Assembly (NCBI GenBank): GCA_002440965.1
Contig: DJWJ01000030.1
Coordinates: 1 to 53,712, forward strand
DNA from: Candidatus Omnitrophica bacterium UBA6233
GTDB lineage: Bacteria > Omnitrophota > Gorgyraeia > Gygaellales > Profunditerraquicolaceae
Length of the DNA stretch: 53,712 bases
Reading direction: 5' to 3'
The notes under the pieces were generated by a model. The model saw only the letters and a list, made by a program, of their open reading frames with translations, was not told the DNA's origin and made no database searches. The translations under genes and the position numbers were made by a program. This document shows positions 25,123 through 34,436 of this stretch, piece by piece; the stretch's first letter is position 1, and the number at the start of each line of letters is the position of its first letter.

Positions 25123-25815
25123 ATGGGTTACCTTATACAAATATTGCTGGTTATTTTCGGTTTAGTCATTATAAAAAATATTTTGATTGCCATTTTTTTC
25201 TACCACGAGATAAAAACAGCTCAAAAGAAAGATCCTGCGGCAAAGAGTTTTGTGGAGATTTTGCTTTTATATCAGGGTTTGCACGCTTTGGTTGCTTACC
25301 GTGTAGGGAATTTCTTTTACAGAATGCGGTTTTTCTTTTTAGCCCGGTTTATTTCACAACTTGCGCGTTGGGCTACTGGTATTGAAATTCACCCCGGAGC
25401 TAAAATCGGCAAAGGGTTGTTTATCGACCATGGAATGGGGGTTGTGGTCGGCGAAACCGCGATTATCGGCGATAATGTGCTTTTATATCAAGGCGTAACC
25501 TTAGGCGGCACCGGCCTGGAAAAAGGAAAGCGTCATCCGACTATCGGTAATAATGTGGTTATCGGCGGTGGAGCAAAAGTTTTGGGCAATATTACCATCG
25601 GAGATAATTCTTATATTGGAGCAAACGCAGTGGTGATAAAAGATGTTCCGGCAAATTCTACGGTCGTGGGTGTGCCGGGCAGGATTACCAAACAGGAAGG
25701 GAAAAAGATAGATATAAGCTTAGATCATATTCACGTGCTTGATCCGATAATGCAGCTGATAGATGATTTAGAGAAGAGAGTTGAGAGTATAGAAAAGAAT
25801 AAAAATAAACCATAG
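25123..25815 (+). CDS. cysE: Serine O-acetyltransferase
   Basis: 230 residues. After a hydrophobic N-terminal helix (about residues 1-25, unusual for CysE, perhaps membrane-associating) comes the short SAT domain and the left-handed beta-helix with hexapeptide repeats: IEIHPGAKIGKGLFIDHGMG, VVGETAIIGDNVLLYQGVTL and GNNVVIGGGAKVLGNI. It makes O-acetylserine for cysteine synthesis. The order ispF-cysE-cysS is as in Bacillus, except for the loss of gltX. Confidence 0.9.
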   Translation: MGYLIQILLVIFGLVIIKNILIAIFFYHEIKTAQKKDPAAKSFVEILLLYQGLHALVAYRVGNFFYRMRFFFLARFISQLARWATGIEIHPGAKIGKGLFIDHGMGVVVGETAIIGDNVLLYQGVTLGGTGLEKGKRHPTIGNNVVIGGGAKVLGNITIGDNSYIGANAVVIKDVPANSTVVGVPGRITKQEGKKIDISLDHIHVLDPIMQLIDDLEKRVESIEKNKNKP

Positions 25816-25816
25816 T

Positions 25817-25951
25817 TTAATATCAAATGACTAAATTCAAAGCACAAAATAAATTCAAAACTCAAATGTCAAGTCGTGGAACAAACACTTTGTTATTCGG
25901 ATTTTGTAATTTTAATTTATTTTGAATTTTGTGCTTTGTTGTTTGTCATTA
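25817..25951. repeat. Palindromic intergenic element, copy 7
   Basis: TTAATATCAAATGACTAAATTC to TTTGTCATTAA; opposing arms contain AAAGCACAAAATAAATTC and AATTTATTTTGAATTTTGTGC. Lies between cysE and cysS. Confidence 0.85.
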
Positions 25952-25969
25952 AAGTTTTACTTTTAGTTT

Positions 25970-27367
25970 ATGCCAATTCATATATATAATTCCTTATCCC
26001 GCAAGAAAGAAGAGTTTACTTCCTTAAATCCTAAAGAGATCAAGATGTACGTTTGCGGGCCGACGGTTTATGATGAACCGCATATCGGCCATGCCCGCAG
26101 CGCTTATATTTTCGATGTTATCCGGCGTTACTTGACTTATAAAGGTTACAAGGTTAAGTTTGTCCGCAATGTTACTGATGTGGATGACAAGATAATTGAT
26201 AAGGCCAGGAAAGAGCTGCCGAATGAAGATTTAAATTCAGCTTTTAAGAAAGTAGCCAAGAAATACCTTGCTTCATATCATCAGGCATTGATCAGTTTAG
26301 GTATAGGTGTTGATCAGGATAAAACTTTAGAGCCGAAGGCTAGCGAATATATCCCTAAAATGATCAAGTTTATTCAGGGTTTAATTGATAGGGGAGCAGC
26401 TTATGCCGCCGGCGGAGATGTTTATTTCGATATTACTAAAGCTAAAAATTACGGTAAATTGTCCAATCAATCATTGGAAAAAATTGAATCCGGTGCAAGA
26501 ATTGCTCCGAATGAAAATAAGCGCAATCCTTTGGATTTTGCGCTCTGGAAAACAGCTAAAGAAAATGAGCCTTCCTGGGATAGCCTCTGGGGAAAGGGAA
26601 GGCCGGGTTGGCACATTGAATGTTCGGTAATGAGCTCGGATATCCTGGGCGATCAGTTTGATATTCACGGCGGAGGAATTGATTTAATTTTCCCTCATCA
26701 TGAAAATGAAATCGCGCAGTCTGAGGCAGCCGGAGAAAAATTCGCCAAATACTGGATACATCACGGCTTACTCACCATTAACGGCCAAAAAATGGCCAAA
26801 TCCCTGGGGAATTTTATAACGGTACAAGGATTTCTGGATAAATACAAGAATCCGGATTTACTAAAGTTATTGTTTCTTTCTACCCATTATTCTCATCCAG
26901 TTGATTATACTGAAGAAAAAATTCAAGAAGCTAGGCAAGCGTTAGAGAGAATTACAATCTTATTAGAGAAGATTAGTAAGCAGGTTTCGGTAAAGGGCTC
27001 AGCGAAAGAAATTAATGAGCTCAAGAATAAGTTTATTGAGGCAATGGATGACGATTTCAATACGCCACAGGCTTTGGCTTGTATATTTGAATTGGTTAAT
27101 ATTTTAAATAAGAATATTGAGAACCTTGAATTTATTGCTCAAGGTAAGAATTCATTGTTAGAGTTAAGTGAAATCTTGGGTCTACAATGGAAGAATACAG
27201 CTAGCGAGTCTATATCTGCGGAAGAAAAAGCCTTAATTGATAAGCGCAACTTAGCTAAAAGAGAGCGCAATTTCAGCGAAGCCGATAAATTACGTAAGGA
27301 ATTAGAAGCCAAAGGTATTATTTTAGAGGATACCAAATCCGGCACCACTTGGCGAAGAAAGTTATGA
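25970..27367 (+). CDS. cysS: Cysteinyl-tRNA synthetase
   Basis: 465 residues. Class I motifs: HIGH in DEPHIGHARS (after the zinc Cys in MYVCGPTVY), zinc ligands in HIECSVMSSD and FPHHENEIAQSE, and KMSKS as KMAKSLGN. The C-terminal DALR helical domain ends with RNLAKRERNFSEADKLR. It charges tRNA-Cys. No Shine-Dalgarno site before the ATG; a TTGTTG/TACTTT pair could make a near-leaderless transcript, but the match is weak. Its stop overlaps tmk (ATGA). Confidence 0.96.
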   Translation: MPIHIYNSLSRKKEEFTSLNPKEIKMYVCGPTVYDEPHIGHARSAYIFDVIRRYLTYKGYKVKFVRNVTDVDDKIIDKARKELPNEDLNSAFKKVAKKYLASYHQALISLGIGVDQDKTLEPKASEYIPKMIKFIQGLIDRGAAYAAGGDVYFDITKAKNYGKLSNQSLEKIESGARIAPNENKRNPLDFALWKTAKENEPSWDSLWGKGRPGWHIECSVMSSDILGDQFDIHGGGIDLIFPHHENEIAQSEAAGEKFAKYWIHHGLLTINGQKMAKSLGNFITVQGFLDKYKNPDLLKLLFLSTHYSHPVDYTEEKIQEARQALERITILLEKISKQVSVKGSAKEINELKNKFIEAMDDDFNTPQALACIFELVNILNKNIENLEFIAQGKNSLLELSEILGLQWKNTASESISAEEKALIDKRNLAKRERNFSEADKLRKELEAKGIILEDTKSGTTWRRKL

Positions 27368-27978
27368 AAGGTAAATTTATTACATTTGAAGGTTCGGAAG
27401 GATGCGGCAAGAGCACTCAGTCGCGCCTGCTTTTTGAGTATCTTAAAGCAAGAGGCAAGCGGGTAATTTATCTGCGTGAGCCGGGCGCAACCAAGATCAG
27501 TGAAAAAATCCGGGACATCCTGCTCGATGCCAAGAATCAAGGAATTGTTCCGGAAACCGAGATGCTTCTTTATATGGCTGCCCGGTCGCAAATTGTTGTC
27601 GAAGTCATTAAGCCTGCGCTAAAAAAAGGAATAAATGTTATCTGTGATAGATTTTTGGATTCAACCCTTGCTTATCAAGGATATGGTTTAGGCATGGATA
27701 TTGATTTAATTAAAAAGGTTGGTAAATTTACTACCGGAGGCATTACTCCAGATCTAACTTTATTTTTAGATTTAGCGGTTAAGCGGGGGCTTAAACACAG
27801 GGAAGCTTGCCTTGATCGGATTGAAATGCGTTCAGTTAAATATCATTTGCGTGTGCGTAATGGTTATCTGAAATTAGCCAAGCAAGAACCTAAACGGATA
27901 AAAGTGGTTAAGGTTGAGAAGGATAAGGCTGAAACCCAGTTAAAGATTAGGGATCTGGTGGAAAAATATGTCTTTTAG
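27364..27978 (+). CDS. tmk: Thymidylate kinase
   Basis: 204 residues from the ATG overlapping the cysS stop (ATGA at 27364-27367); an upstream in-frame TTG at 27349 is less likely. P-loop FEGSEGCGKSTQSRLL, the DR motif in CDRFLDSTLAYQGYG, and the LID end DRIEMRSVKYHLRVRNGYL. It converts dTMP to dTDP. Part of the tmk-holB-ricT block, each gene overlapping the next. Confidence 0.93.
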   Translation: MKGKFITFEGSEGCGKSTQSRLLFEYLKARGKRVIYLREPGATKISEKIRDILLDAKNQGIVPETEMLLYMAARSQIVVEVIKPALKKGINVICDRFLDSTLAYQGYGLGMDIDLIKKVGKFTTGGITPDLTLFLDLAVKRGLKHREACLDRIEMRSVKYHLRVRNGYLKLAKQEPKRIKVVKVEKDKAETQLKIRDLVEKYVF

Positions 27979-28927
27979 CGCGATTAAAGGATTGGATAAG
28001 CCCCTAGGAATACTCAAAGCCTGCATCGACAATTCCCGGCTTGAGGCAGGGTATCTATTTACCGGCCCGGAAGGTATAGGCAAGAGGCAGGTAGCCTTGG
28101 CTTTAGCCAAGAAATTGAATTGCCTTGAAGATAAAGCAGATGCTTGCAGCCGCTGTTCGTCCTGTTTAAAAATTGAAAGCAATCAGCATCCGGATGTGCA
28201 TATAATTTCGGATGATGAAACGCAGATAAAAATAGACGTAATCCGCCAGTTGCAGAAAGAAATGAGTTTGAGGGCTTATGAAGGCAAGTTTAAAATATTC
28301 ATCATCGATAACGCCCACAATCTTACTGCCGAAGCATCCAATTCGTTATTGAAAGTTTTGGAAGAACCTTCTAAAGGAAGTTTAATTGTTCTAATCAGTG
28401 ATAAGCCGGGTTTACTCTTTAGGACAGTTGTATCCAGGTGCAAAGTTGTAAGATTTTCTCCTCTTAAAAGGCAAGATTTGGAAGAGATTCTAAAGAAAGA
28501 TTACAAACTGGATACTGGCTATGCCCATTTCCTGGCGTATTTTTCCGAAGGCAGGCTGGGCCGGGCGCTTAAACTAAAGGAAGAGGATATAATTATTAAG
28601 AAAAACAATCTTATTGATAAATTTGTTTTATCCTCTAAATCGGGTGCTGAGAGTTTGGCTTCGGCGGCCCGCACGGAAGTCCGCGATTCTTTGAATTTGT
28701 TGACTACCTGGTTTAGGGATATATACATACTCAAGGCGGGCATGGCACAGGAAGAGTTGATTAATTCCGACCGCAAGATAGAATTGGCGCAATCGGCCTC
28801 AAGATTATCATTTTTGGATTTAGACGCCATATTTATGAATATAACCAATGCGGTCAGTTATCTAGAACAGAATGTCAACACACGATTATTGCTTTATAAC
28901 TTGAGGATGGAACTATGGAAGGGTTAA
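27968..28927 (+). CDS. holB: DNA polymerase III delta' subunit
   Basis: 319 residues. Walker A-like GPEGIGKRQVA, the zinc module CSRCSSC preceded by a cysteine in ADAC, IDNAHNLTAEASNSLLKVLE (Walker B region) and SRCKVVRF sensor. It is a clamp-loader component. The start overlaps tmk by 11 bases and its end overlaps ricT by 13, a tightly coupled operon with the same order as in Bacillus (minus yaaQ and yaaR). Confidence 0.9.
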   Translation: MSFSAIKGLDKPLGILKACIDNSRLEAGYLFTGPEGIGKRQVALALAKKLNCLEDKADACSRCSSCLKIESNQHPDVHIISDDETQIKIDVIRQLQKEMSLRAYEGKFKIFIIDNAHNLTAEASNSLLKVLEEPSKGSLIVLISDKPGLLFRTVVSRCKVVRFSPLKRQDLEEILKKDYKLDTGYAHFLAYFSEGRLGRALKLKEEDIIIKKNNLIDKFVLSSKSGAESLASAARTEVRDSLNLLTTWFRDIYILKAGMAQEELINSDRKIELAQSASRLSFLDLDAIFMNITNAVSYLEQNVNTRLLLYNLRMELWKG

Positions 28928-29748
28928 TTTATGTCAGGTTAAGGGACTCAGGGCAAGTCTTTGCCTATAATGCTGCGGGTTTCAATGTAAAAGAAGGGGA
29001 TTATGTGATTATCGAGCATGACCGCGGACAGGACTATGGACAGGTTGTGCCATCCTGCGCTGCCCGCGGCAAAGATGAAAACCGTTGTTGTAAAGACAGT
29101 CAGTCTAGCCAAGATTCCGGCGGGAAAGAAGCCCCCAAGAAAATATTGCGAATGGCAAAAGAGGCGGATATTAAACAAATCGAAGATAACCGCCTGAAAG
29201 TAAAAGAAGTTTTTAGCTCCTGCGTTAAGAAAATCGGAGAACATAAACTGGATATGAAGCTTGTGCAAGCGGAATATTCTTTTGACCGTTCGAAAATAGT
29301 ATTTTATTTTACCGCCAACGGCAGGGTTGATTTCAGGAATCTGGTGAAAGATCTGGCTAAGGTGTTTAAGGCCAGAATTGAGCTTAGGCAGATTGGCGTG
29401 CGCGATGAGACAAGGCTTTTTGGCGGATTCGGGCCTTGCGGAAGAGAGCTTTGTTGCGCTAAATTCCTAAAGGATTTTGAACCGGTAACCATAAAAATGG
29501 CTAAAGAAGAAGGGCTTCCTTTAAACCCGCCAAAGATATCCGGGATATGCGGAAGGCTGATGTGTTGTCTTTCTTTCGAATACGAAAGTTACAAATTACT
29601 TGCTAAGGGGCTTCCCCGCGAAGGGGAGCACGTAAATACGCCGCAGGGCAAAGGCAAGATTATGAGTATTAATGTGTTTAGCCGCGTTGCGTCGGTTCAG
29701 CTTGAAGATGGGACTTGGATAACGGTAAGTTATAAAAATGACAAATGA
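28915..29748 (+). CDS. ricT: RicT/YaaT family PSP1-domain protein
   Basis: 277 residues. The PSP1 domain with its cysteine clusters is plain: FGPCGRELCCAKFL and ISGICGRLMCCLSFEYESY, which in Bacillus coordinate Fe-S clusters in the RicAFT complex stimulating RNase Y-dependent RNA maturation. A cysteine-rich insert (CAARGKDENRCCKDSQSS) lies near residues 42-60. The final residues NDK and the TGA stop are encoded by the left end of the palindromic element that follows. Confidence 0.88.
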   Translation: MEGLIYVRLRDSGQVFAYNAAGFNVKEGDYVIIEHDRGQDYGQVVPSCAARGKDENRCCKDSQSSQDSGGKEAPKKILRMAKEADIKQIEDNRLKVKEVFSSCVKKIGEHKLDMKLVQAEYSFDRSKIVFYFTANGRVDFRNLVKDLAKVFKARIELRQIGVRDETRLFGGFGPCGRELCCAKFLKDFEPVTIKMAKEEGLPLNPPKISGICGRLMCCLSFEYESYKLLAKGLPREGEHVNTPQGKGKIMSINVFSRVASVQLEDGTWITVSYKNDK

Positions 29749-29868
29749 CAAAATCCAAAGCCCAAAATAAATCTGAAATTCCAATGCCAAATAGCAAAAT
29801 AAAAGTTTTGTCATTCGATATTTGTCATTTAAATTTATTTTGGATTTTGAGCTTTGTCATTTGGATTT
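29737..29868. repeat. Palindromic intergenic element, copy 8
   Basis: AATGACAAATGACAAAATCC includes the ricT stop (29746-29748). Central AAAATAAAAGTTTTG; right arm AATTTATTTTGGATTTTGAGC. The right end lies a few bases before metG. Confidence 0.85.
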
Positions 29869-29875
29869 AATTAAT

Positions 29876-31381
29876 ATGGCTGAGAAATTCTATATAACTA
29901 CCCCGCTTTATTATGTGAATGCGCCTGCGCATATAGGCCATTCCTATACGACGATTGCCGCCGATACGTTAGCCCGTTATATGCGTAAAGTTTTAGGAGA
30001 AGAAAATGTTTGGTTTCTTACGGGAACCGACGAACATGGCCAGAAAATCCAAAGGGCTGCGGATAGCGCTAAATTAACCCCGCAGGTTTTCGCGGATAAG
30101 ATTGTTGAGAGCTTTAAAGATCTCTGGAAAGTATTGGATATTTCTTATAATTATTTTATCCGCACTACTGACAAACGGCATGTTGAAACTGTGCAAAGGG
30201 TATTGGATATCCTTAATAAGAACGGTGATATTTACGAGGATAAGTATGTTGGGTTGTATTGTACGCCTTGCGAGAGGTTCTGGCTAGAATCGCAGGTAGC
30301 CGAAGGCAAATGCCCGGATTGCCGCAGGCCGATAGAAAGCATCTCTGAGACTAATTATTTTTTTAAGCTATCCAAATATCAAGATTGGCTATTGGGGCAT
30401 TTAAATCAAAATCCGGGATTCATCAAGCCTCAAAGCCGGTATGAAGAAACCCTGAGCTTCCTTGAGTTAAATAAATTGAATGATTTGTGTATTTCCCGTC
30501 CTAAAGAGCGGCTTAACTGGGGAATATCTTTGCCATTTGCCCCTGACCATGTAACCTATGTTTGGTTTGACGCGCTTATCAATTATATAAGTGCCGTAGG
30601 CGAATTTGATGAAAATGGTAAATATCAATCTAAATGGTGGCCTGCCGATTTGCATTTAATGGCTAAGGATATATTAAGACAGCATACCGTGTATTGGCCG
30701 ATTATGCTGCATGCTTTGGGTATCGTTCTTCCGAAAAGAGTGTTTGCCCATGGTTGGTGGTTGATTAATGAAGACAAGATGTCCAAATCCCGCGGTAATG
30801 TAGTTAATCCTCTGGAGATGGTTAAGAAATACGGATTAGACGCCTACAGGTATTTTCTTTTACGCGACGTGCCTTTTGGCCTGGATGGGAATTTCTCCGA
30901 GGAGTCCATAATCAAACGTTATAATGGCGATTTGGCTAATGATCTGGGTAACTTGGTTTATAGGACTTTGACCATGGTTGAAAAATATTTCGGGGGTAAT
31001 ATACCGGATGTTAATTATGAAAGCGTTAAAGATAATAAGCAGATTTCCGATATATTGGCCAAAATTGAGCAGTTAAATTACCGGGTTTCCCTTGGTCTAA
31101 ACGAGCAAAATTTCGGCTTGGCCCTCGAGTCTATCTGGGAATTGATAGGTGTGGCGAATAAATATGTTGAGGAAACTAAGCCCTGGAATTTAGCAAAAGA
31201 GAAAAAGGAAGAAGAGCTAAAAGTATTTATTCGTCTTTTAGCGGATGTAATCAGAAAAGTCGCTTCTGAGTTGGAAGTATTCATGCCGGAAACTGCCCGT
31301 TTGATCAAAGAACAGGTTGGAGGTGATTCGATCAAAAAAGGCGCTCCGTTATTCCCCCGTATTGAGACAAAAGAAAAATAA
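29876..31381 (+). CDS. metG: Methionyl-tRNA synthetase
   Basis: 501 residues from the ATG at 29876; an upstream in-frame ATG at 29822 lies inside the palindromic element and would add 18 unrelated residues. HIGH motif in PAHIGHSYTT, zinc knuckle CTPCERFW with CPDCRRPI, KMSKS in DKMSKSRGN. It ends after the anticodon-binding helical domain and lacks the C-terminal EMAP-like dimerisation domain, as in short bacterial MetRS forms. No Shine-Dalgarno site precedes the ATG. Confidence 0.95.
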   Translation: MAEKFYITTPLYYVNAPAHIGHSYTTIAADTLARYMRKVLGEENVWFLTGTDEHGQKIQRAADSAKLTPQVFADKIVESFKDLWKVLDISYNYFIRTTDKRHVETVQRVLDILNKNGDIYEDKYVGLYCTPCERFWLESQVAEGKCPDCRRPIESISETNYFFKLSKYQDWLLGHLNQNPGFIKPQSRYEETLSFLELNKLNDLCISRPKERLNWGISLPFAPDHVTYVWFDALINYISAVGEFDENGKYQSKWWPADLHLMAKDILRQHTVYWPIMLHALGIVLPKRVFAHGWWLINEDKMSKSRGNVVNPLEMVKKYGLDAYRYFLLRDVPFGLDGNFSEESIIKRYNGDLANDLGNLVYRTLTMVEKYFGGNIPDVNYESVKDNKQISDILAKIEQLNYRVSLGLNEQNFGLALESIWELIGVANKYVEETKPWNLAKEKKEEELKVFIRLLADVIRKVASELEVFMPETARLIKEQVGGDSIKKGAPLFPRIETKEK

Positions 31382-31384
31382 TTT

Positions 31385-32143
31385 ATGTTAGTTGACACTC
31401 ACTGCCATTTAGACTTTCCTGAATACGATCAAGACAGAGATGAAGTGATTAGCCGGGCAAAAGAGCAAGGCGTAGGCTATATTATTGATATAGGTTCAAG
31501 CCTGGAAGGATCCCGAAGGGCTTTGGAATTGGCTCAAAAATACGAATCAATCTATGCTACAGCCGGAATTCATCCCCATGAGGCCGATAGTTTTACTCTT
31601 GAAGTAGAAAAAGAAATAAGAAGCCTTGCCAAAGATAAAAAAGTTGTTGGGATAGGGGAAATCGGCTTAGATTATTTTAAAAATTTCTCCAAGCCCGCAA
31701 ACCAACTGCCTCTATTTACGCGGATGCTAAAAGTGGCAAAAGATTTTAACCTTCCGATAGTTATTCATACAAGAGAGGCCCAAGCTGATACCCTTAAGAT
31801 TCTAAGAGAAGTAATGCCGATTAAAGCGGTAATACATTGTTTCTCGGGAGATGAGAATTTCCTGAATGAATGTTTGGATTTGGGATTCTTAATCTCGTTT
31901 GCCTGTAACGTTACTTACAAAAAAGCCGAGAACTTAAGAGGAATAATAAAGTTAGCCTCACTTGATAGATTATTATTGGAAACAGATGCGCCTTATCTGT
32001 CGCCAGAGGGTTTTCGCGGTAAGAGGAATGAGCCGGTTCAAGTGCGTTTACTCGCAGAGTTTATCGCGAAGCTCAAGGGAATAAGACTAGAAGAGGTCGC
32101 CAAGATTACTACGGAAAACGCGAGGAGACTGTTTAATTTCTAA
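31385..32143 (+). CDS. tatD: TatD-family metal-dependent deoxyribonuclease
   Basis: 252 residues. Metal ligands: VDTHCHLDF at the N-terminus, GEIGLDYF, PIVIHTREA, VIHCFSG and LLLETDAPYLSP. Members are 3'-5' DNases or related hydrolases. Three bases separate it from metG, its Bacillus neighbour too. No Shine-Dalgarno, so re-initiation after metG is likely. Confidence 0.92.
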   Translation: MLVDTHCHLDFPEYDQDRDEVISRAKEQGVGYIIDIGSSLEGSRRALELAQKYESIYATAGIHPHEADSFTLEVEKEIRSLAKDKKVVGIGEIGLDYFKNFSKPANQLPLFTRMLKVAKDFNLPIVIHTREAQADTLKILREVMPIKAVIHCFSGDENFLNECLDLGFLISFACNVTYKKAENLRGIIKLASLDRLLLETDAPYLSPEGFRGKRNEPVQVRLLAEFIAKLKGIRLEEVAKITTENARRLFNF

Positions 32144-33265
32144 ATGGATTCCCAGGTAAGTATTATAAAATGCGATAACTATGACCAAGGCCTTATCGAG
32201 GTTTCCGTAAGAAAAGCAATAAATTTAATCGGCGGAGCAGCGCGTTATATTAAACCTGGTTCTCGGGTTTTGGTTAAGCCGAATATACTAATGGCTAAGG
32301 AGCCGGAATACGGAATCGATACTCATCCGGAAGTTGTGCGGGCGGTAATCCGGGTTTTGCAGGATAATAATTGCCATATTTTTGTGGGAGACGGCCCGAG
32401 CGTCTGGGGAAATGAAATCGAAAATGTGGATGAGGTTTATCGCAGATCCGGAATTGCCCGGGTATGCCACGATGAACAAGTAGAGCTGGTTAGATTCGAC
32501 AAAAGAAGGATGCGCGAGAGATTTCCGCTAACCACTTGGCTTGACCATTGTGATTATCTGGTCAGTATCCCCAAGTTTAAAACCCACGGGCTTACCGTAT
32601 TAACCGGCGCGATTAAGAACCTTTTTGGCTTGGTCTCCGGGACTTTCAAGACCGAATTGCACAAGAACTATTTTCATAGGGAAGATTTCGCGGATATTCT
32701 GGTTGATATTTACGCCGAAACTATGCCGGCTCTAACTGTTATTGATGGAGTCATTGCTATGGAAGGCGATGGCCCGGCAACCAGCGGTAAATTGCGCGAT
32801 TTGGGATTATTACTTGCGGGTAACGATTGCGTTGCGCTGGATAGCGTTATGGCTAAAATAATGGGATTAGAGCCGTTGGATATTCTCGCTACAAAAAAAG
32901 CCGCGGAAAGAGGTTTAGGGAAAGCGGACATTAATTCTATAAAAATATCCGGGGAAAAATTAGAAGACTTAGGAGTTAAGCCATTTTTATTGCCTTCTTC
33001 ATCAAGCTTGTCAAAGAATCTACCCGGGCCGGTAGTTAACTTAGTTAAGAAGTTGATCAGATATGTTCCTTATCCGGTGCGAAAAAATTGCACGCGATGC
33101 TCGGCTTGTGTTAAAATATGCCCAAACCATTGCATAAGCATGAAAAGCGAAGGAATTGTTTTTGATTACCGGGAGTGCATTTCCTGTTTTTGTTGCCAGG
33201 AGACTTGTCCCGCGAAAGCTATTGCGTTAAAAAAGAGCTTACTTGCCAAGATGATAGGATTATAA
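32144..33265 (+). CDS. DUF362 protein with C-terminal 2[4Fe-4S] ferredoxin domain
   Basis: 373 residues. The DUF362 domain (VLVKPNILMAKEPEYGIDTHP, then PKFKTHGLTVLTGAIKNLFG) takes residues ~1-290. The C-terminus has two cluster motifs, CTRCSACVKICP and CISCFCCQETCP, so it is an iron-sulfur protein. Function of DUF362 enzymes is unknown; they are common in anaerobes. The ATG directly follows the tatD TAA. The second cluster motif carries an extra cysteine (C-F-C-C). Confidence 0.85.
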   Translation: MDSQVSIIKCDNYDQGLIEVSVRKAINLIGGAARYIKPGSRVLVKPNILMAKEPEYGIDTHPEVVRAVIRVLQDNNCHIFVGDGPSVWGNEIENVDEVYRRSGIARVCHDEQVELVRFDKRRMRERFPLTTWLDHCDYLVSIPKFKTHGLTVLTGAIKNLFGLVSGTFKTELHKNYFHREDFADILVDIYAETMPALTVIDGVIAMEGDGPATSGKLRDLGLLLAGNDCVALDSVMAKIMGLEPLDILATKKAAERGLGKADINSIKISGEKLEDLGVKPFLLPSSSSLSKNLPGPVVNLVKKLIRYVPYPVRKNCTRCSACVKICPNHCISMKSEGIVFDYRECISCFCCQETCPAKAIALKKSLLAKMIGL

Positions 33266-33268
33266 TTT

Positions 33269-34324
33269 ATGAAAATTACTACCCTGGAATGGAAAAATAA
33301 TAAAATAAGGCTTATTGATCAAACAAAACTTCCGCATAAGTTGGAATATATTAATATTGATAAGTTAGGAGATTTATGGGAAGCGATTAAGCTTTTAAAG
33401 GTGCGTGGGGCTCCTGCTTTGGGGGCCGCAGCTGCTTTAGGAGTTTATCTTGGAATAAAAGACGCAAAGGCAAATGATTTCTTCAAGGAATTAGATAGGG
33501 TCGTTAAATATCTTGCCAGTTCCCGGCCGACGGCAAGGAATCTTTTCTGGGGGATAGAGAGAATACGGACTGTTGCTTTGGATAATAAGAATAGAGATTT
33601 AGTTACGCTTAAGAAGTTACTTCTTGAAGAGGCAAATAGAGTTATTGAAAGCGACAGGACCAACTGCCGCAAGATGGCTGGTTTTGGGAGCAGCCTGATT
33701 AAAGATGGCGATACTATTTTAACGATTTGTAATGCCGGAATTTTGGCGACAATTGATTACGGCACAGCCTTAGGAGTGCTTTACCGGGCCAAAGAAGAAG
33801 GCAAGCGGATAAAGGTTTTTGCGTGTGAAACAAGGCCTCTTCTGCAGGGGTCTCGTCTTACCGCCTGGGAGTTAAATCAAAAAGGAGTTGATGTAACGGT
33901 CGTTTGCGATAATGTCGCAGCTTCGCTTATGCAACAGGGAAAAATCAATAAAGTAATTGTCGGAGCGGATAGGATAGCGGCAAATGGAGACGCGGCAAAT
34001 AAAATCGGCACATACACTTTGGCGGTTTTAAGCAGGTATCATAATATTCCTTTTTATATCGCAGCTCCTGTTTCAACCTTTGATTCCTGCGCGAAATCAG
34101 GCAAGGATATCGTTATTGAGGAACGCGATCCCGCGGAAGTAAACCGGTTATTATTCAGCAAGCAGATCGCTCCTTACGGAGTAAAAGTTTTTAATCCCGC
34201 TTTTGACGTTACGCCGAACAATCTGATTAGCGCGATTGTTACAGATAAGGGGATTATTAGAAAACCGTATGTTAAAAATATAAGTAAATTAATGACAAAT
34301 GACAAAATCCAAAGCTCAAAATAA
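33269..34324 (+). CDS. mtnA: S-methyl-5-thioribose-1-phosphate isomerase
   Basis: 351 residues. RGAPALGAAAALGVYLG, the active-site cysteine in TICNAGILAT and the catalytic Asp in GADRIAANGDAANKIGTY fit MtnA of the methionine salvage path; the related ribose-1,5-bisphosphate isomerases are less likely given this pattern. The last twelve residues (LMTNDKIQSSK region) are read from the left end of a palindromic element, so the original C-terminus was probably around KNISK. Three-base gap to the DUF362 gene. Confidence 0.87.
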   Translation: MKITTLEWKNNKIRLIDQTKLPHKLEYINIDKLGDLWEAIKLLKVRGAPALGAAAALGVYLGIKDAKANDFFKELDRVVKYLASSRPTARNLFWGIERIRTVALDNKNRDLVTLKKLLLEEANRVIESDRTNCRKMAGFGSSLIKDGDTILTICNAGILATIDYGTALGVLYRAKEEGKRIKVFACETRPLLQGSRLTAWELNQKGVDVTVVCDNVAASLMQQGKINKVIVGADRIAANGDAANKIGTYTLAVLSRYHNIPFYIAAPVSTFDSCAKSGKDIVIEERDPAEVNRLLFSKQIAPYGVKVFNPAFDVTPNNLISAIVTDKGIIRKPYVKNISKLMTNDKIQSSK

Positions 34325-34419
34325 ATCCAAAACTCAAATGTCAAGATCTAAAACCAAGGTTTTGTCATTGGGTATTTGTTATTTGGATTTATTTTGAATT
34401 TTGCGCTTTGACATTTGGT
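34289..34419. repeat. Palindromic intergenic element, copy 9
   Basis: TTAATGACAAATGACAAAATCC, read as coding sequence by mtnA until its stop at 34324; arms CAAAATAAATCC and GGATTTATTTTGAATTTTGCGC, ends TTTGACATTTGG. Confidence 0.85.
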
Positions 34420-34436
34420 AATTAACCGGTAATCAA

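Noticed and set aside
29822..29875. Upstream ATG extending metG by 18 residues.
   Set aside because: The extension is encoded by a palindromic element and is unlike any MetRS N-terminus; the ATG at 29876 begins AEKFYITTPLYY, the usual start.
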